A stretch of DNA of 18,035 nt from Mageeibacillus sp. UBA3781 (GTDB taxonomy: Bacteria > Bacillota > Clostridia > Saccharofermentanales > Saccharofermentanaceae): assembly GCA_002368805.1 (NCBI GenBank), contig DFFH01000120.1, positions 2,487-20,521 of the forward strand, read 5' to 3'. Made by a program: the position numbers and the translations under genes. The notes under the pieces are model-generated. The model worked only from the letters and a program-made list of their open reading frames with translations. It had not been told where the DNA came from and did not search any database. Positions 6,106-14,070 of this stretch are shown here, one piece after another. Each line of letters starts with the position of its first letter. The first letter of the stretch is position 1.

Positions 6106-7263
6106 ATGTCTGAAGAAAACGAGCAGAAAATCGACAAGCCGGCAGGAAACACTGAGACCGCTGTAAAAGCACTTCCCGAAGCAGCGGAGAAGGTTAAGAG
6201 CGAGGCTTCAGAAGAGACGGCGGAAGTTGTGAAGCCGAAGCATAGAAAAAAGATCTTCCGCGTGGCGCTCGTTCTCGTGCTGCTCGTTCTGACCTGTGTG
6301 GTCATCTATCTTGCGGATCTGCTTCTCCGTCCGAAATATATGGGCGATGTCACCGAGGGCGCGCTGACGGCCGAATACTATAAGGCATATGGCGACCATG
6401 ACGTGCTCTTTGTCGGTGACTGTGAGGTGTATGAGAATTTCTCGACCGTGGAGCTGTGGAGAAAATACGGCATCAACAGCTTCATCCGCGGAGGTGCGCA
6501 GCAGCTGGTGTGGCAGTCCTACTACCTTCTCGAAGATGCTCTGCGCTATGAGACTCCGGATGTGGTCGTCTTCAATGTACTTTCACTGATGTATAACGAA
6601 CCGCAGAATGAGGCATATAACCGTATGGCTCTTGACGGCATGCGCTGGAGCAAAACGAAGTGGAATGCGATCAAGGCTTCGATGTGCGATGGCGAGAATA
6701 TGATCGACTATATTTTCCCGATCCTCCGCTACCACAGCCGCTGGAACGAGCTGACTTCCGACGACTTCAAATACTGGTTTAAGAAAGACCTGGTATCTTT
6801 TAACGGATACTATCTGCGAACAGAGATCATGCCCGCAGGTGATTTTCCACCGGCAAGACCCCTGGCAGACTATAACTTCGGCGACAAGGCGATGAAATAT
6901 CTTGATAAAATGACGGAACTCTGTAAAGAGAAAGGGATCCAGCTTGTACTGATCAAGTCGCCGTCGCTTTATCCACACTGGTATGACGAGTGGGATGAAA
7001 ATATGGAAAAATATGCCGAGGAGCATGGCATCACTTATATCAACATGCTTAAGATCGCCGAATCTGAAGTCGGTATCGATTACTCGCAGGACACCTATGA
7101 TGCAGGACTTCACATGAATGTGACCGGTGCGGAGAAATGCTCGGATTATCTGGGAAAGATCCTGAAAGAGAAGTACTCCCTGGAAGATCACAGAAATGAC
7201 GAAAAAATGAGCGAGTACTGGAAAAAGGTCGAAGAGCGCTACGACGCTGCTAAAAACGGCTGA
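6106..7263 (+). CDS. Membrane-anchored SGNH-hydrolase-like protein (DltD/AlgX-like) with Cys at the nucleophile position
   Basis: A 385-residue protein: charged cytoplasmic N-terminus (1-49), one membrane helix (about 50-74), then an extracellular domain. VLFVGDCEVYENF (100-112) occupies the place of SGNH block I (GDS), with Cys106 where the nucleophilic Ser would be. The C-terminal DAGLHMNVTGAEK carries the usual Asp-x-x-x-His pair (Asp332, His336). PDVVVFNVLS (151-160) and GIQLVLIKSP (277-286) are the expected core strands. Such proteins act outside the membrane in acyl transfer to or from envelope polymers, often with an MBOAT partner; here the MBOAT gene is 3.8 kb away. I recall GDCE-type relatives in other Clostridia, so the Cys is probably a family trait rather than decay. 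Substrate and activity are unknown. It stands alone, with its own promoter. Confidence 0.8.
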   Translation: MSEENEQKIDKPAGNTETAVKALPEAAEKVKSEASEETAEVVKPKHRKKIFRVALVLVLLVLTCVVIYLADLLLRPKYMGDVTEGALTAEYYKAYGDHDVLFVGDCEVYENFSTVELWRKYGINSFIRGGAQQLVWQSYYLLEDALRYETPDVVVFNVLSLMYNEPQNEAYNRMALDGMRWSKTKWNAIKASMCDGENMIDYIFPILRYHSRWNELTSDDFKYWFKKDLVSFNGYYLRTEIMPAGDFPPARPLADYNFGDKAMKYLDKMTELCKEKGIQLVLIKSPSLYPHWYDEWDENMEKYAEEHGITYINMLKIAESEVGIDYSQDTYDAGLHMNVTGAEKCSDYLGKILKEKYSLEDHRNDEKMSEYWKKVEERYDAAKNG

Positions 7264-7398
7264 TCCGGACCTTCGGCTGCCGGCGTTTCCCACACATTGA
7301 AAAAATATCAAAAATTTGACCAAGGTAAATTGCAAATAATTAATGAATAATGATAGTGATACTTTGCGTGCGCTCTTATAAAGTGTTAAAGTTATTTT
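7264..7398. other. AT-rich leader of the HD-GYP sensor gene, with no recognisable ribosome site
   Basis: This 135-base gap is strongly AT-rich. Several partial promoter boxes occur: TTGACC 7316-7321, TTGCAA 7330-7335, GATAGT 7352-7357 and TATAAA 7377-7382. None gives a clean pair except TTGCAA/GATAGT at 16 bases. No GGAGG-like sequence precedes the ATG at 7399, unlike nearly every other gene here. Use of TATAAA would give a leader of only about 10 bases. Confidence 0.35.
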
Positions 7399-10300
7399 AT
7401 GAAGTGCTTTAACATAAAAAAGAGAATATTTTGCACACTGCTCTCGATGATCATCACGGTTTCGGGAATAGGAGCTTTGAGCGCTTCACAGGTTTTTGCC
7501 CGGGGTAATGCCGGCGGTGTCATGGATACACTCCGCGATACCTCGGATGATGATCCGAATCAGGAGACAGACCCTGCCTCCGGGTACTCTCCGGTACTCT
7601 ACAACAATACAAACGGACTTCCGACCTCGGAAGCAAATGCCATCGTGCAGACATCGGAAGGTTTTCTGTGGATCGGAAGCTATAGCGGGCTGGTGCAGTA
7701 TGACGGAAATACCTTCACACGCATCGACTCCGCGAAGACCGGAATTACCAGTGTTATAAGCTTATATGCAGACTCGAAGAACCGCCTGTGGGTGGGGACG
7801 AATGATAACGGTGTGGCCGTCCTGGACAAGGGTGAGTGGCAGCACTTCAACAAACAGAACGGTCTGAATTCCCTATCTGTCCGTGCGATCGCGGAAGATG
7901 AGAACGGCCTTATTTATCTTGCGACTACAAAGGGTGTCGCCATCGTCAATGAAGATATGACGATCACGACGGTCCAGGCCGACCAGATCAAGGAAGAATA
8001 TATCCGCAGCATCATGCTCGGACCGGATAACGTCATCTACGCGCTAACGATGAATGGTGCGATCTTTACTTTGAAAGACGGAAAAATGACCGCATACTAT
8101 GATCCGGGTTTCCTTCGGGTGGAGGATATCCATGCGATCCTGCCGGATCCGGCGGTCTCGGGAAATATCTACTGTGCGACTTCGAAATCATCGATCTATT
8201 ACGGGCCGCTGAATAAGGGCTTCCAATCCGAGTATGCGAATATTGAACCTCTGTCATATGTTAACTCGCTCCATAAATATGATGACGAGCTGTGGGTGTG
8301 CGCGGATAATGGTATCTGCCGTGTGACCAATGACGGGAAAAAACCCATCACGCTGACAAATCTTCCAATGACGACATCTGTCGAGAATATGACATCAGAC
8401 TACCAGAAGAATCTGTGGTTCGTCTCTTCCCAGCAGGGAGTCATGAAGATCGTTTCCAACCGTTTTACTGAGCTGTATGAACAGCTGCATCTGAATGACG
8501 ATGTGGTCTATTCCACCTGCCGGCAGGCCTCAAGGCTCTTTATCGGAACCAAGACGTCCGGACTTATAGTGGTGGAGAACAACAAGTGTCTATCCTCTTT
8601 GCCACTGGAAAAGGTCACTACGGCCGGCGGGAAAACTATAGATCAGCACGATCTGATCAAGCTTTTCAATGAGGATGCAAAAGCGAGGATCAGATCCATC
8701 TCCCGTGACAACAGAGGACGGATCTGGTTCTGCTCGTTCAGCAAGTATCCGCTGGTCTGCTATGACGGACAAAATGCAACAATTTTTACTTCGAATGACG
8801 GACTTCCCGCTTCGGAACGTGTCCGCGCTGTATTTGAGTGCTCTGACGGATCGATGGCGGTAGCCTGCACCGGAGGAGTTGCTGTCATCAAAGACGGCAA
8901 GGTCGTGGATGTGATCGGTGCTTCCGATGGTATCGATAATACAGAGATCCTCACTGTGGCGGAAGGGAAAAACGGAGATATTCTTATCGGAACAGACGGA
9001 GACGGTATCTATGTTTCATCGGAAGGGAAACTACGGCATATAACCACGGATAATGGTCTCATGTCGGATACGATCCTTCGCATCAAGAAAGACCATAAGA
9101 GAGATATCTACTGGCTCGTTACCAGTAACTCGATTTCCTACCTTGACGGGAACTACGGAGTAGTGACGATCAATAACTTCCCGTACTCCAATAATTTCGA
9201 TATCTACCAGAATGACCGCGATGAGATGTGGGTCCTGAGCAGTAACGGCATCTATATCGTTCCGACGGAGACCATGATCAGAAACACTGATATCATGCCG
9301 TTTTTCTATGCAAGAGGAAATGGACTCTCCTACTATTCGACACCAAACTCCTACAGCGAACTGACCTCGGACGGAAATCTCTATATGAGCGGTTCCGCAG
9401 GAGTGATCCTTGTGAATATCAACGGGGAGAACAGACTTGAAAGCGATGTCCGGATCCTTGTCCCGTACATCGAAGCCGATGACAAGAGGATCTATCCGGA
9501 CAAGACGGGTGATTTTACCATAGGAGCAAATACCAAAAAGATCACGGTGTACGCATACTGCTTCAACTATTCGCTGGTCGATCCGGAGATCTCCTACCGG
9601 CTCGAAGGCTTTGACCGGACGATGAAGACCGTAAGAAGATCCGAGCTGAAACCGGTGGACTATACGAACCTTTCGGGTGGCGAATATTTCTTTAAGATGC
9701 AGCTGCTGGATGTCTATGGAGAGGTGCAGCAGGAGATCTCGGTAAGGATCGTGAAGAAAGAATCACTTCGCGAGGCGACATGGTTCCGGGCATTCATCAT
9801 CCTCGGCTTCGTGGGCGTCGTGATCGTCCTTGCATATCTTGCCAGCTATCAAAGAATGAAGAGACTCAAGGCGAAGGAGCAGGAACAGACACTCTTGATC
9901 CGCGAGATCGTCGAGGCGTTCGCGAAGGTCATCGATATGAAGGACCGCTATACGAACGGTCACTCCACGCGGGTTGCGGAATATACGGAGATGCTCGCTC
10001 GAGAACTCGGCTATGACGACGAGACGGTCGAGAAGTACAGAAACATCGCGCTCCTCCACGATATCGGCAAGGTCGGAATCTCCTCCGAAACGCTGAATAA
10101 GCCGGGACGTCTGACAGACGAGGAATTCAAGGAGATCAAGTCCCACTCCGGCAAGGGATATAATGTTCTTAAGGATATCAGCATCATGCCGGAACTGGCG
10201 ATCGGCGCACGCGACCATCATGAGCGTCCGGACGGACACGGCTATCCGAGAGGAATCACCGGTGACGAGATCCCGCGTGTGGCACAGATCATTGCTGTGG

Positions 10301-10605
10301 CGGATACTTTTGACGCGATGTATTCAGACCGTCCGTATAGAAAACGCATGAACTTCGAAAAGACAATATCTATCATCAAAGAGGTCTCCGGCACGCAGCT
10401 GGCAGAAGACGTCGTGGAAGCATTCCTGCGGCTTGTCGAGAAGGGCGAATTCCGTGCAGAGGATGATAACGGCGGAGGATCGACCGAGGATATCACGAAT
10501 ATCCATAAGAAGCAGGATGCCGACAAGGCGGCACAGGACCGCGCCGCAAAGAAGAGTTCTGACGCGGATGAGGGCGGAGAGAATAAAGAAAACGGTGACA
10601 AGTAA
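7399..10605 (+). CDS. Transmembrane sensor: extracellular beta-propeller and Y_Y_Y domain with cytoplasmic HD-GYP phosphodiesterase
   Basis: A 1068-residue protein. A signal peptide (KKR then a hydrophobic run, likely cut after VFA at 34) is followed by an acidic linker. Next come at least ten propeller repeats of the LWIGT type (for example GFLWIGSYSGLVQYDG, NRLWVGTNDNGVAVLDKG, GDILIGTDGDGIY), typical of Reg_prop blades, up to about 670. A Y_Y_Y-like domain (about 690-785, with SYRLEGFD and LSGGEYFFKMQLLD) precedes one membrane helix (about 797-818). The cytoplasmic part has a short coiled linker and an HD-GYP domain: LLHDIGK with His887-Asp888, HSGKGYNVL, and HHERPDGHGYP with GYP at 948-950. 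Core motifs are intact, so cyclic-di-GMP hydrolysis is likely. The hydrophilic tail (about 1015-1068) is Lys/Asp-rich. The outside ligand is unknown; propellers of this kind often sense polysaccharides. Confidence 0.92.
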   Translation: MKCFNIKKRIFCTLLSMIITVSGIGALSASQVFARGNAGGVMDTLRDTSDDDPNQETDPASGYSPVLYNNTNGLPTSEANAIVQTSEGFLWIGSYSGLVQYDGNTFTRIDSAKTGITSVISLYADSKNRLWVGTNDNGVAVLDKGEWQHFNKQNGLNSLSVRAIAEDENGLIYLATTKGVAIVNEDMTITTVQADQIKEEYIRSIMLGPDNVIYALTMNGAIFTLKDGKMTAYYDPGFLRVEDIHAILPDPAVSGNIYCATSKSSIYYGPLNKGFQSEYANIEPLSYVNSLHKYDDELWVCADNGICRVTNDGKKPITLTNLPMTTSVENMTSDYQKNLWFVSSQQGVMKIVSNRFTELYEQLHLNDDVVYSTCRQASRLFIGTKTSGLIVVENNKCLSSLPLEKVTTAGGKTIDQHDLIKLFNEDAKARIRSISRDNRGRIWFCSFSKYPLVCYDGQNATIFTSNDGLPASERVRAVFECSDGSMAVACTGGVAVIKDGKVVDVIGASDGIDNTEILTVAEGKNGDILIGTDGDGIYVSSEGKLRHITTDNGLMSDTILRIKKDHKRDIYWLVTSNSISYLDGNYGVVTINNFPYSNNFDIYQNDRDEMWVLSSNGIYIVPTETMIRNTDIMPFFYARGNGLSYYSTPNSYSELTSDGNLYMSGSAGVILVNINGENRLESDVRILVPYIEADDKRIYPDKTGDFTIGANTKKITVYAYCFNYSLVDPEISYRLEGFDRTMKTVRRSELKPVDYTNLSGGEYFFKMQLLDVYGEVQQEISVRIVKKESLREATWFRAFIILGFVGVVIVLAYLASYQRMKRLKAKEQEQTLLIREIVEAFAKVIDMKDRYTNGHSTRVAEYTEMLARELGYDDETVEKYRNIALLHDIGKVGISSETLNKPGRLTDEEFKEIKSHSGKGYNVLKDISIMPELAIGARDHHERPDGHGYPRGITGDEIPRVAQIIAVADTFDAMYSDRPYRKRMNFEKTISIIKEVSGTQLAEDVVEAFLRLVEKGEFRAEDDNGGGSTEDITNIHKKQDADKAAQDRAAKKSSDADEGGENKENGDK

Positions 10606-10630
10606 GAGTTCTTTTGTGACGATTTACTGA

Positions 10631-10659
10631 TTGAAAGTCCTCTGGAATAATGCGACAAT
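10631..10659 (+). promoter_or_regulatory. Promoter of the lipoprotein-methyltransferase unit
   Basis: A -35 box TTGAAA (10631-10636) and a -10 box GACAAT (10654-10659) are 17 bases apart. The -10 is preceded by TGC (extended -10). The start near 10666 leaves a leader of about 68 bases, with AGGAG at 10721-10725 placed 8 bases before the ATG. Confidence 0.55.
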
Positions 10660-10733
10660 AGGCAAAGGAAAAGGACGCGGAGGCGGGTGCTTCCTGCGAA
10701 GAAATAAGTAGTTCCGGAAAAGGAGAAAGAAAG

Positions 10734-11357
10734 ATGAAGAAATTTGGTTCACTGGCGCTCGTATTCATTATGGCAGTCTCCATGGCGGCCTGCTCGGATG
10801 CCAAGAAAGTGGAAAAGACAACCAACGACACATCCAACGGCGCCGTTGTTTCGAGAGATGCAGAGCAGACGAGCGCGTCTGAAGCTTCCGGTCAGGATGA
10901 CCCGTCGCAGGGCGAGGGCACCGGTTCGGTAGAGGTCACACTCGATACCAAGGACAATTTCGTATTTAAGTATGAGAACGTGGATATCACGCTCGGAACC
11001 GAGCCGACAGCGACACTTGCCGCACTGGAGAAGGCCGGTGCTCCGAAGAAACTGGACGTTCCTTCCTGCGCTCACGATGGTACGGATCATGTCTATACAT
11101 TCAGCAACATGGTGCTTACCGTCTATCAGGCAACCGGAAGTGAGACAGGCTACATCTCTAATGTGCGCCTGACTTCTGACCTGGTAGCGACACCGGAGGG
11201 CCTTGAGATCGGCATGAGCGCGGACGATGCCCGTTCCAAGTACGGTGATCCGGACGAATCGACCGATAAGACATGGATCTACAAGCGTGGCACATCGGAG
11301 CTGATGCTGACATTGAACGGGGACAAGATCGTATCGATCGAGTACATGATCCCGTAA
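10734..11357 (+). CDS. Surface lipoprotein with BamE/SmpA-like C-terminal module; function unknown
   Basis: A 207-residue protein with a lipoprotein signal: MKK, a hydrophobic run, and the lipobox SMAAC with Cys20 as the lipidation site. A Ser/Thr/Asp-rich low-complexity spacer (about 22-65) reaches through the cell wall region. The folded part (66-207) ends in GLEIGMSADDARSKYGDPDES and a strand pair (TWIYKRG, LMLTLNGDKIVSIEY). This is the pattern of small BamE/SmpA-type domains found in many clostridial lipoproteins; the preceding segment (72-150) may be a diverged first copy. No enzymatic residues stand out. It has its own promoter and lies 26 bases before the methyltransferase gene, so the two probably share a transcript, although no functional link is obvious. 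Confidence 0.85.
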   Translation: MKKFGSLALVFIMAVSMAACSDAKKVEKTTNDTSNGAVVSRDAEQTSASEASGQDDPSQGEGTGSVEVTLDTKDNFVFKYENVDITLGTEPTATLAALEKAGAPKKLDVPSCAHDGTDHVYTFSNMVLTVYQATGSETGYISNVRLTSDLVATPEGLEIGMSADDARSKYGDPDESTDKTWIYKRGTSELMLTLNGDKIVSIEYMIP

Positions 11358-11383
11358 GCCTAAGGAATCGGAGGAAAGTGCTT

Positions 11384-11992
11384 TTGGCACATTATTACGA
11401 AGAAAATCCACAGGGAGAATCCGACCGTCGCGTCATCCAGGCGAGGATGCACGGTATGGATTTCTTCTTTTCTACGGACGCGGAGGTATTCTCCAAGAAG
11501 TTCCTGGATTTCGGCTCGAGGACGCTTCTGGAGACGGCGATCGAAGATCTTTCTTCTGCGAACCGGAAGAAGGGAAAACTCCTGGATCTCGGATGCGGCT
11601 ACGGGCCGATCGGGATCATTATGAAGCGCGTCTTTCCGTCGATGGAGGTCACTATGGCCGATATCAATTCCCGTGCGCTCGAGCTTGCACGCGAAAATGC
11701 GGAGAATAACAGCGTCAAGTGCGTCGATATCAGAAAGTCGGACGGATGTGCGTCGGTGGAAGGTCTTTATGATGTCGTTCTGACGAATCCGCCGGTCCGC
11801 GCGGGTAAGCAGACTGTCTTTTCCTTCTATGACGGAGCTTTTGAGCACCTCTCGGAGGGAGGCTTCCTGTATGTGGTCCTTCAGAAGAAGCAGGGCGCGC
11901 CGTCGTCGGAGAAGTATCTTATGGAAAAGTTCGGCAACTGTGAAGTGATCGCCAAGGAGTCCGGCTACTGGATCATGAAGGCCGTGAAGTAG
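11384..11992 (+). CDS. Class I SAM-dependent methyltransferase, RsmC-like (16S rRNA guanine-N2 type)
   Basis: A 202-residue protein if the TTG at 11384 is used. That codon is 9 bases after GGAGG (11370-11374) and gives the family-typical opening MAHYYEENPQ. A GTG at 11378 is in frame but only 3 bases from GGAGG. Motif I is LLDLGCGYGPIG (66-77, SAM binding), the acidic strand is TMADINSRAL (90-99), and motif IV is TNPPVRAGK (134-142), the NPP(I/V)RAGK signature of the MTS domain in RsmC/RlmG-type enzymes. The protein is half the length of E. coli RsmC and corresponds to its catalytic half, as usual in Firmicutes. It likely methylates a guanine in ribosomal RNA; the exact position is not proven. 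Confidence 0.88.
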   Translation: MAHYYEENPQGESDRRVIQARMHGMDFFFSTDAEVFSKKFLDFGSRTLLETAIEDLSSANRKKGKLLDLGCGYGPIGIIMKRVFPSMEVTMADINSRALELARENAENNSVKCVDIRKSDGCASVEGLYDVVLTNPPVRAGKQTVFSFYDGAFEHLSEGGFLYVVLQKKQGAPSSEKYLMEKFGNCEVIAKESGYWIMKAVK

Positions 11993-12027
11993 TGCTTTTC
12001 GCGAGAAATAAGGAAAAGACGGAGCTT

Positions 12028-12064
12028 GTCTAATATACTGTCCTATGAGGACAATAGATTAGGT
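12028..12064. repeat. 37-base near-perfect hairpin
   Basis: The arms 12028-12044 and 12048-12064 pair around an ATG triplet, with an inner perfect GTCCT/AGGAC stem and only two mismatches plus two G:T positions over 17 pairs. It lies 35 bases after the methyltransferase stop. No T-run follows on either strand, so a standard intrinsic terminator is unlikely. A protein-binding palindrome or mobile-element end fits as well. Confidence 0.5.
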
Positions 12065-12087
12065 AAATTGTTTGACATTTGGTTCTG

Positions 12088-12101
12088 TGGTCTAATAAGT
12101 G
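12088..12101 (+). repeat. 14-base direct repeat, copy 1
   Basis: TGGTCTAATAAGTG, identical to the copy at 12162-12175, 74 bases away. It overlaps the possible -10 box TAATAA, which would suit a regulator site. Confidence 0.6.
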
Positions 12102-12161
12102 ATCTTATGGAGCGTGGTAATTTGGTAAAGAATCAGACTGCGGAATGCAATGTCAGATATC

Positions 12162-12175
12162 TGGTCTAATAAGTG
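12162..12175 (+). repeat. 14-base direct repeat, copy 2
   Basis: Identical to 12088-12101. Its GTCTAAT (12164-12170) is also an inverted match to ATTAGAC at 12194-12200, so it can form a 7-base-pair stem with a 23-base loop. Confidence 0.6.
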
Positions 12176-12248
12176 TCTGCAATTAGGTTGCTAATTAGAC
12201 GCGGCTTTGGATGTTAACAAAATGCTTACAAAACTACGCTTATAAAAT

Positions 12249-12302
12249 ATTGGTTTTCCTGTGGAAAGATGATAGTTTCTCTTTACCAATTTAGTTTGTA
12301 AA
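12249..12302 (+). promoter_or_regulatory. Two competing hairpins in the leader of the nuclease gene
   Basis: ATTGGT (12249-12254) can pair with ACCAAT (12285-12290), enclosing a small TTTCC/GGAAA hairpin (12255-12267). Alternatively TTTAC (12282-12286) pairs with GTAAA (12298-12302), whose last bases overlap the ribosome site AAGGAG (12301-12306). The two pairings share bases and exclude each other, so a translational switch is possible. The stems are short; treat this as a lead. Confidence 0.3.
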
Positions 12303-12312
12303 GGAGAACCAA

Positions 12313-13092
12313 ATGATATCTTCGATGATTGTTAGAACTGGCCTGAACATGCGGGTTTCTGCGGTTTCTTCTGCGCGAAAAGAACTTGCGGAGCTCCCGT
12401 GGGTCTCCTTTGGACAGCATTCCAGACATGGAGAAAGAAATAGCGTTGTACGGTTCCGGTCAGTGAAAGATGGTAAGACAAGATGGATCGAGTTTTCGAT
12501 TGATTCGAAGCAAGGAAAGAAACTCGTCCCGTATGCAAGGCGGAACGCCCTTCTCCGCGAGGTGATAAAAGAATGTTCACAAGAAATAGAATATAGTTCC
12601 GCCAATATTTCGAAGGAAAACGATAGGGTTAATCTTGATTCGGCTATGAAAGAGCGAGGATTCCTGAATTTCTCTTACGAGGAGTTCTGCGGGTTGGTGG
12701 AACATAATGATCAGAGTATTTCTCCGGGATATAAGCATGGCAGATACCTCTTCCGGTCAAAGTCGGAGATGTTAATTGCGCAGGTTTTGGATCAGTTGGG
12801 GCTAGAGTATAAGTACGAGCCGGTTATACTGATCAATGGTGAGGAGAGGTGGCCGGACTTTGCGGTATACTGCCCGGAAACGGGTCGGTATTTCTTCATT
12901 GAACATCTTGGAATGATGGACAAAATGAAATACAGGCTGGATAACATGGAAAAGATGACGCTGTATGAGGGGGCCGGTATCCGTAATGGCATAGATATTC
13001 TCTATACTACAGAGTACGGAAAAGGCACTTTCACAACAAATGCTGTGATGGGGAAAATCGCGGGAATTGTGATTGCTCAGGCGCTGGTTTAG
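12313..13092 (+). CDS. PD-(D/E)XK nuclease-like protein, lone accessory gene
   Basis: A 259-residue protein. The start is fixed by AAGGAG 6 bases upstream. The C-terminal half matches a small PD-(D/E)XK nuclease core: LFRSKSEMLIAQVLDQLGLEYKYEP (147-170, with Glu152 on the first helix), ERWPDFAVY (178-186, Asp182), and YFFIEHLGMMD (193-203, Glu197 followed by His198 instead of a plain ExK). These EHLG forms occur in standalone nuclease-like proteins and in nuclease tails of helicases. The N-terminal half (1-110) is basic and not recognised. Codon use and the flanking DNA are more AT-rich than the neighbours, suggesting acquisition. No methylase, helicase or antitoxin partner is adjacent. Defence, mobile-element or repair roles are all possible. 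Confidence 0.75.
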   Translation: MISSMIVRTGLNMRVSAVSSARKELAELPWVSFGQHSRHGERNSVVRFRSVKDGKTRWIEFSIDSKQGKKLVPYARRNALLREVIKECSQEIEYSSANISKENDRVNLDSAMKERGFLNFSYEEFCGLVEHNDQSISPGYKHGRYLFRSKSEMLIAQVLDQLGLEYKYEPVILINGEERWPDFAVYCPETGRYFFIEHLGMMDKMKYRLDNMEKMTLYEGAGIRNGIDILYTTEYGKGTFTTNAVMGKIAGIVIAQALV

Positions 13093-13136
13093 AAAATCGT
13101 GTGTTTAGAGGCGGCCAGTTCACAGCAGTTTTTGAT

Positions 13137-13165
13137 TTGCTTTTATCTATTACCTAGCGTACAAT
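13137..13165 (+). promoter_or_regulatory. Promoter of the mrp-lipoprotein unit
   Basis: A -35 box TTGCTT (13137-13142) and a -10 box TACAAT (13160-13165) are 17 bases apart. The start near 13172 leaves a short leader containing AGAGGTG at 13197-13203. Confidence 0.5.
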
Positions 13166-13209
13166 AGGGTTTCAAGTGTTAAGCTATTAAATCTAAAGAG
13201 GTGAAAAAT

Positions 13210-14070
13210 ATGGGTTCCTGCGATTCTTGTGGTTCCAAAGATTCCTGCCCGTCTGCAACAGCCGGCGGTTCCTGTGGTTCTTCCGAGCCGGAGTCTCTCA
13301 TCGCTCCTCTGCATGAGAAATCCAGTGTAAAGAAAGTAATCGGCGTCTGCAGCGGTAAGGGCGGCGTCGGAAAATCCTTCGTCACCAGCGTTCTGGCTTC
13401 CAGACTGGCTCGTGACGGTTATCGTGTCGCGATCCTTGACGCCGACGTGACCGGTCCTTCCATCCCGAAGGCATTTGGTCTGAAAGGTCAGCTCAAGGGC
13501 GATGAAAACGGTATCCTGCCGATGATATCCCACTCCGGCATCCAGATCGTTTCTGTTAACCTTGTTATGGAGAATGAGGAGGCGCCGGTCGTCTGGCGTG
13601 GTCCGGTCATCTCCGGTGTCGTTAAGCAGTTCTGGTCTGACGTTATCTGGGAAAATATCGATGTTATGCTGATCGATATGCCGCCGGGAACAGGTGATGT
13701 TCCGCTTACTGTATTCCAGTCGATCCCGCTCGATGGTATCTTCCTCGTATCTACTCCGCAGGATCTGGTTTCCATGATCGTGAATAAGGCGAGAAACATG
13801 GCTCTGCTCATGCAGGTCAAGATCCTCGGTTTTGTCGAGAATATGAGCTATACCGTCTGCAAGCACTGCGGTGAGAAGACTCCTCTCTTCGGTGAAGAGG
13901 GTAAGGTCGGCAAAGCTGCTCAGGAGATGGGTGTTCCGCTTCTGGATAAGCTCCCGCTCGATCCGGATATCACGGCGCTTGTCGATGAGGGTCATATCGA
14001 GAAGGTTCCGAATGAGATCCTTTCCGGTGCGGTAGAGTTTGTCGAGAAGATGCTCGAAGAGAAGAAATGA
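13210..14070 (+). CDS. Mrp/NBP35 family P-loop ATPase, iron-sulfur cluster carrier
   Basis: A 286-residue protein. A GTG at 13201 is in frame but lies inside the ribosome site AGAGGTG, so the ATG at 13210 is chosen. The N-terminus is Cys-rich (Cys4, 7, 13, 22). The deviant Walker A SGKGGVGKS (48-56) carries the signature Lys50. DADVTGPSIPKAFG is the switch region, and VMLIDMPPGTGD the Walker B/switch II. A CKHC pair (Cys217, Cys220) near the end is the conserved cluster-binding CxxC that bridges the dimer. It should bind a 4Fe-4S cluster at the dimer interface and hand it to apoproteins with ATP turnover, in the cytoplasm. The N-terminal cysteines give it the NBP35-like form common in anaerobic Firmicutes and archaea. 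Its stop overlaps the next start (ATGA). Confidence 0.93.
   Translation: MGSCDSCGSKDSCPSATAGGSCGSSEPESLIAPLHEKSSVKKVIGVCSGKGGVGKSFVTSVLASRLARDGYRVAILDADVTGPSIPKAFGLKGQLKGDENGILPMISHSGIQIVSVNLVMENEEAPVVWRGPVISGVVKQFWSDVIWENIDVMLIDMPPGTGDVPLTVFQSIPLDGIFLVSTPQDLVSMIVNKARNMALLMQVKILGFVENMSYTVCKHCGEKTPLFGEEGKVGKAAQEMGVPLLDKLPLDPDITALVDEGHIEKVPNEILSGAVEFVEKMLEEKK

Larger units (their letters stand above)
11993..12312. other. 320-base AT-rich noncoding region before the nuclease gene
   Basis: No ORF of note. The stretch is clearly more AT-rich than both flanks. It contains a long hairpin (12028-12064), a 14-base direct repeat (12088-12101 and 12162-12175), seven CTAAT/ATTAG motifs between 12030 and 12198, and two mutually exclusive hairpins just upstream of the gene. 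TTGACA at 12072-12077 with TAATAA at 12093-12098 (spacer 15) is a possible promoter. No tRNA or recognised riboswitch was found. Confidence 0.6.

Noticed and set aside
7250..7290. Possible terminator after the SGNH-like gene
   Set aside because: Short CCGG/CCGG and GCC-type dyads exist, but there is no stable uninterrupted stem and no T-run.
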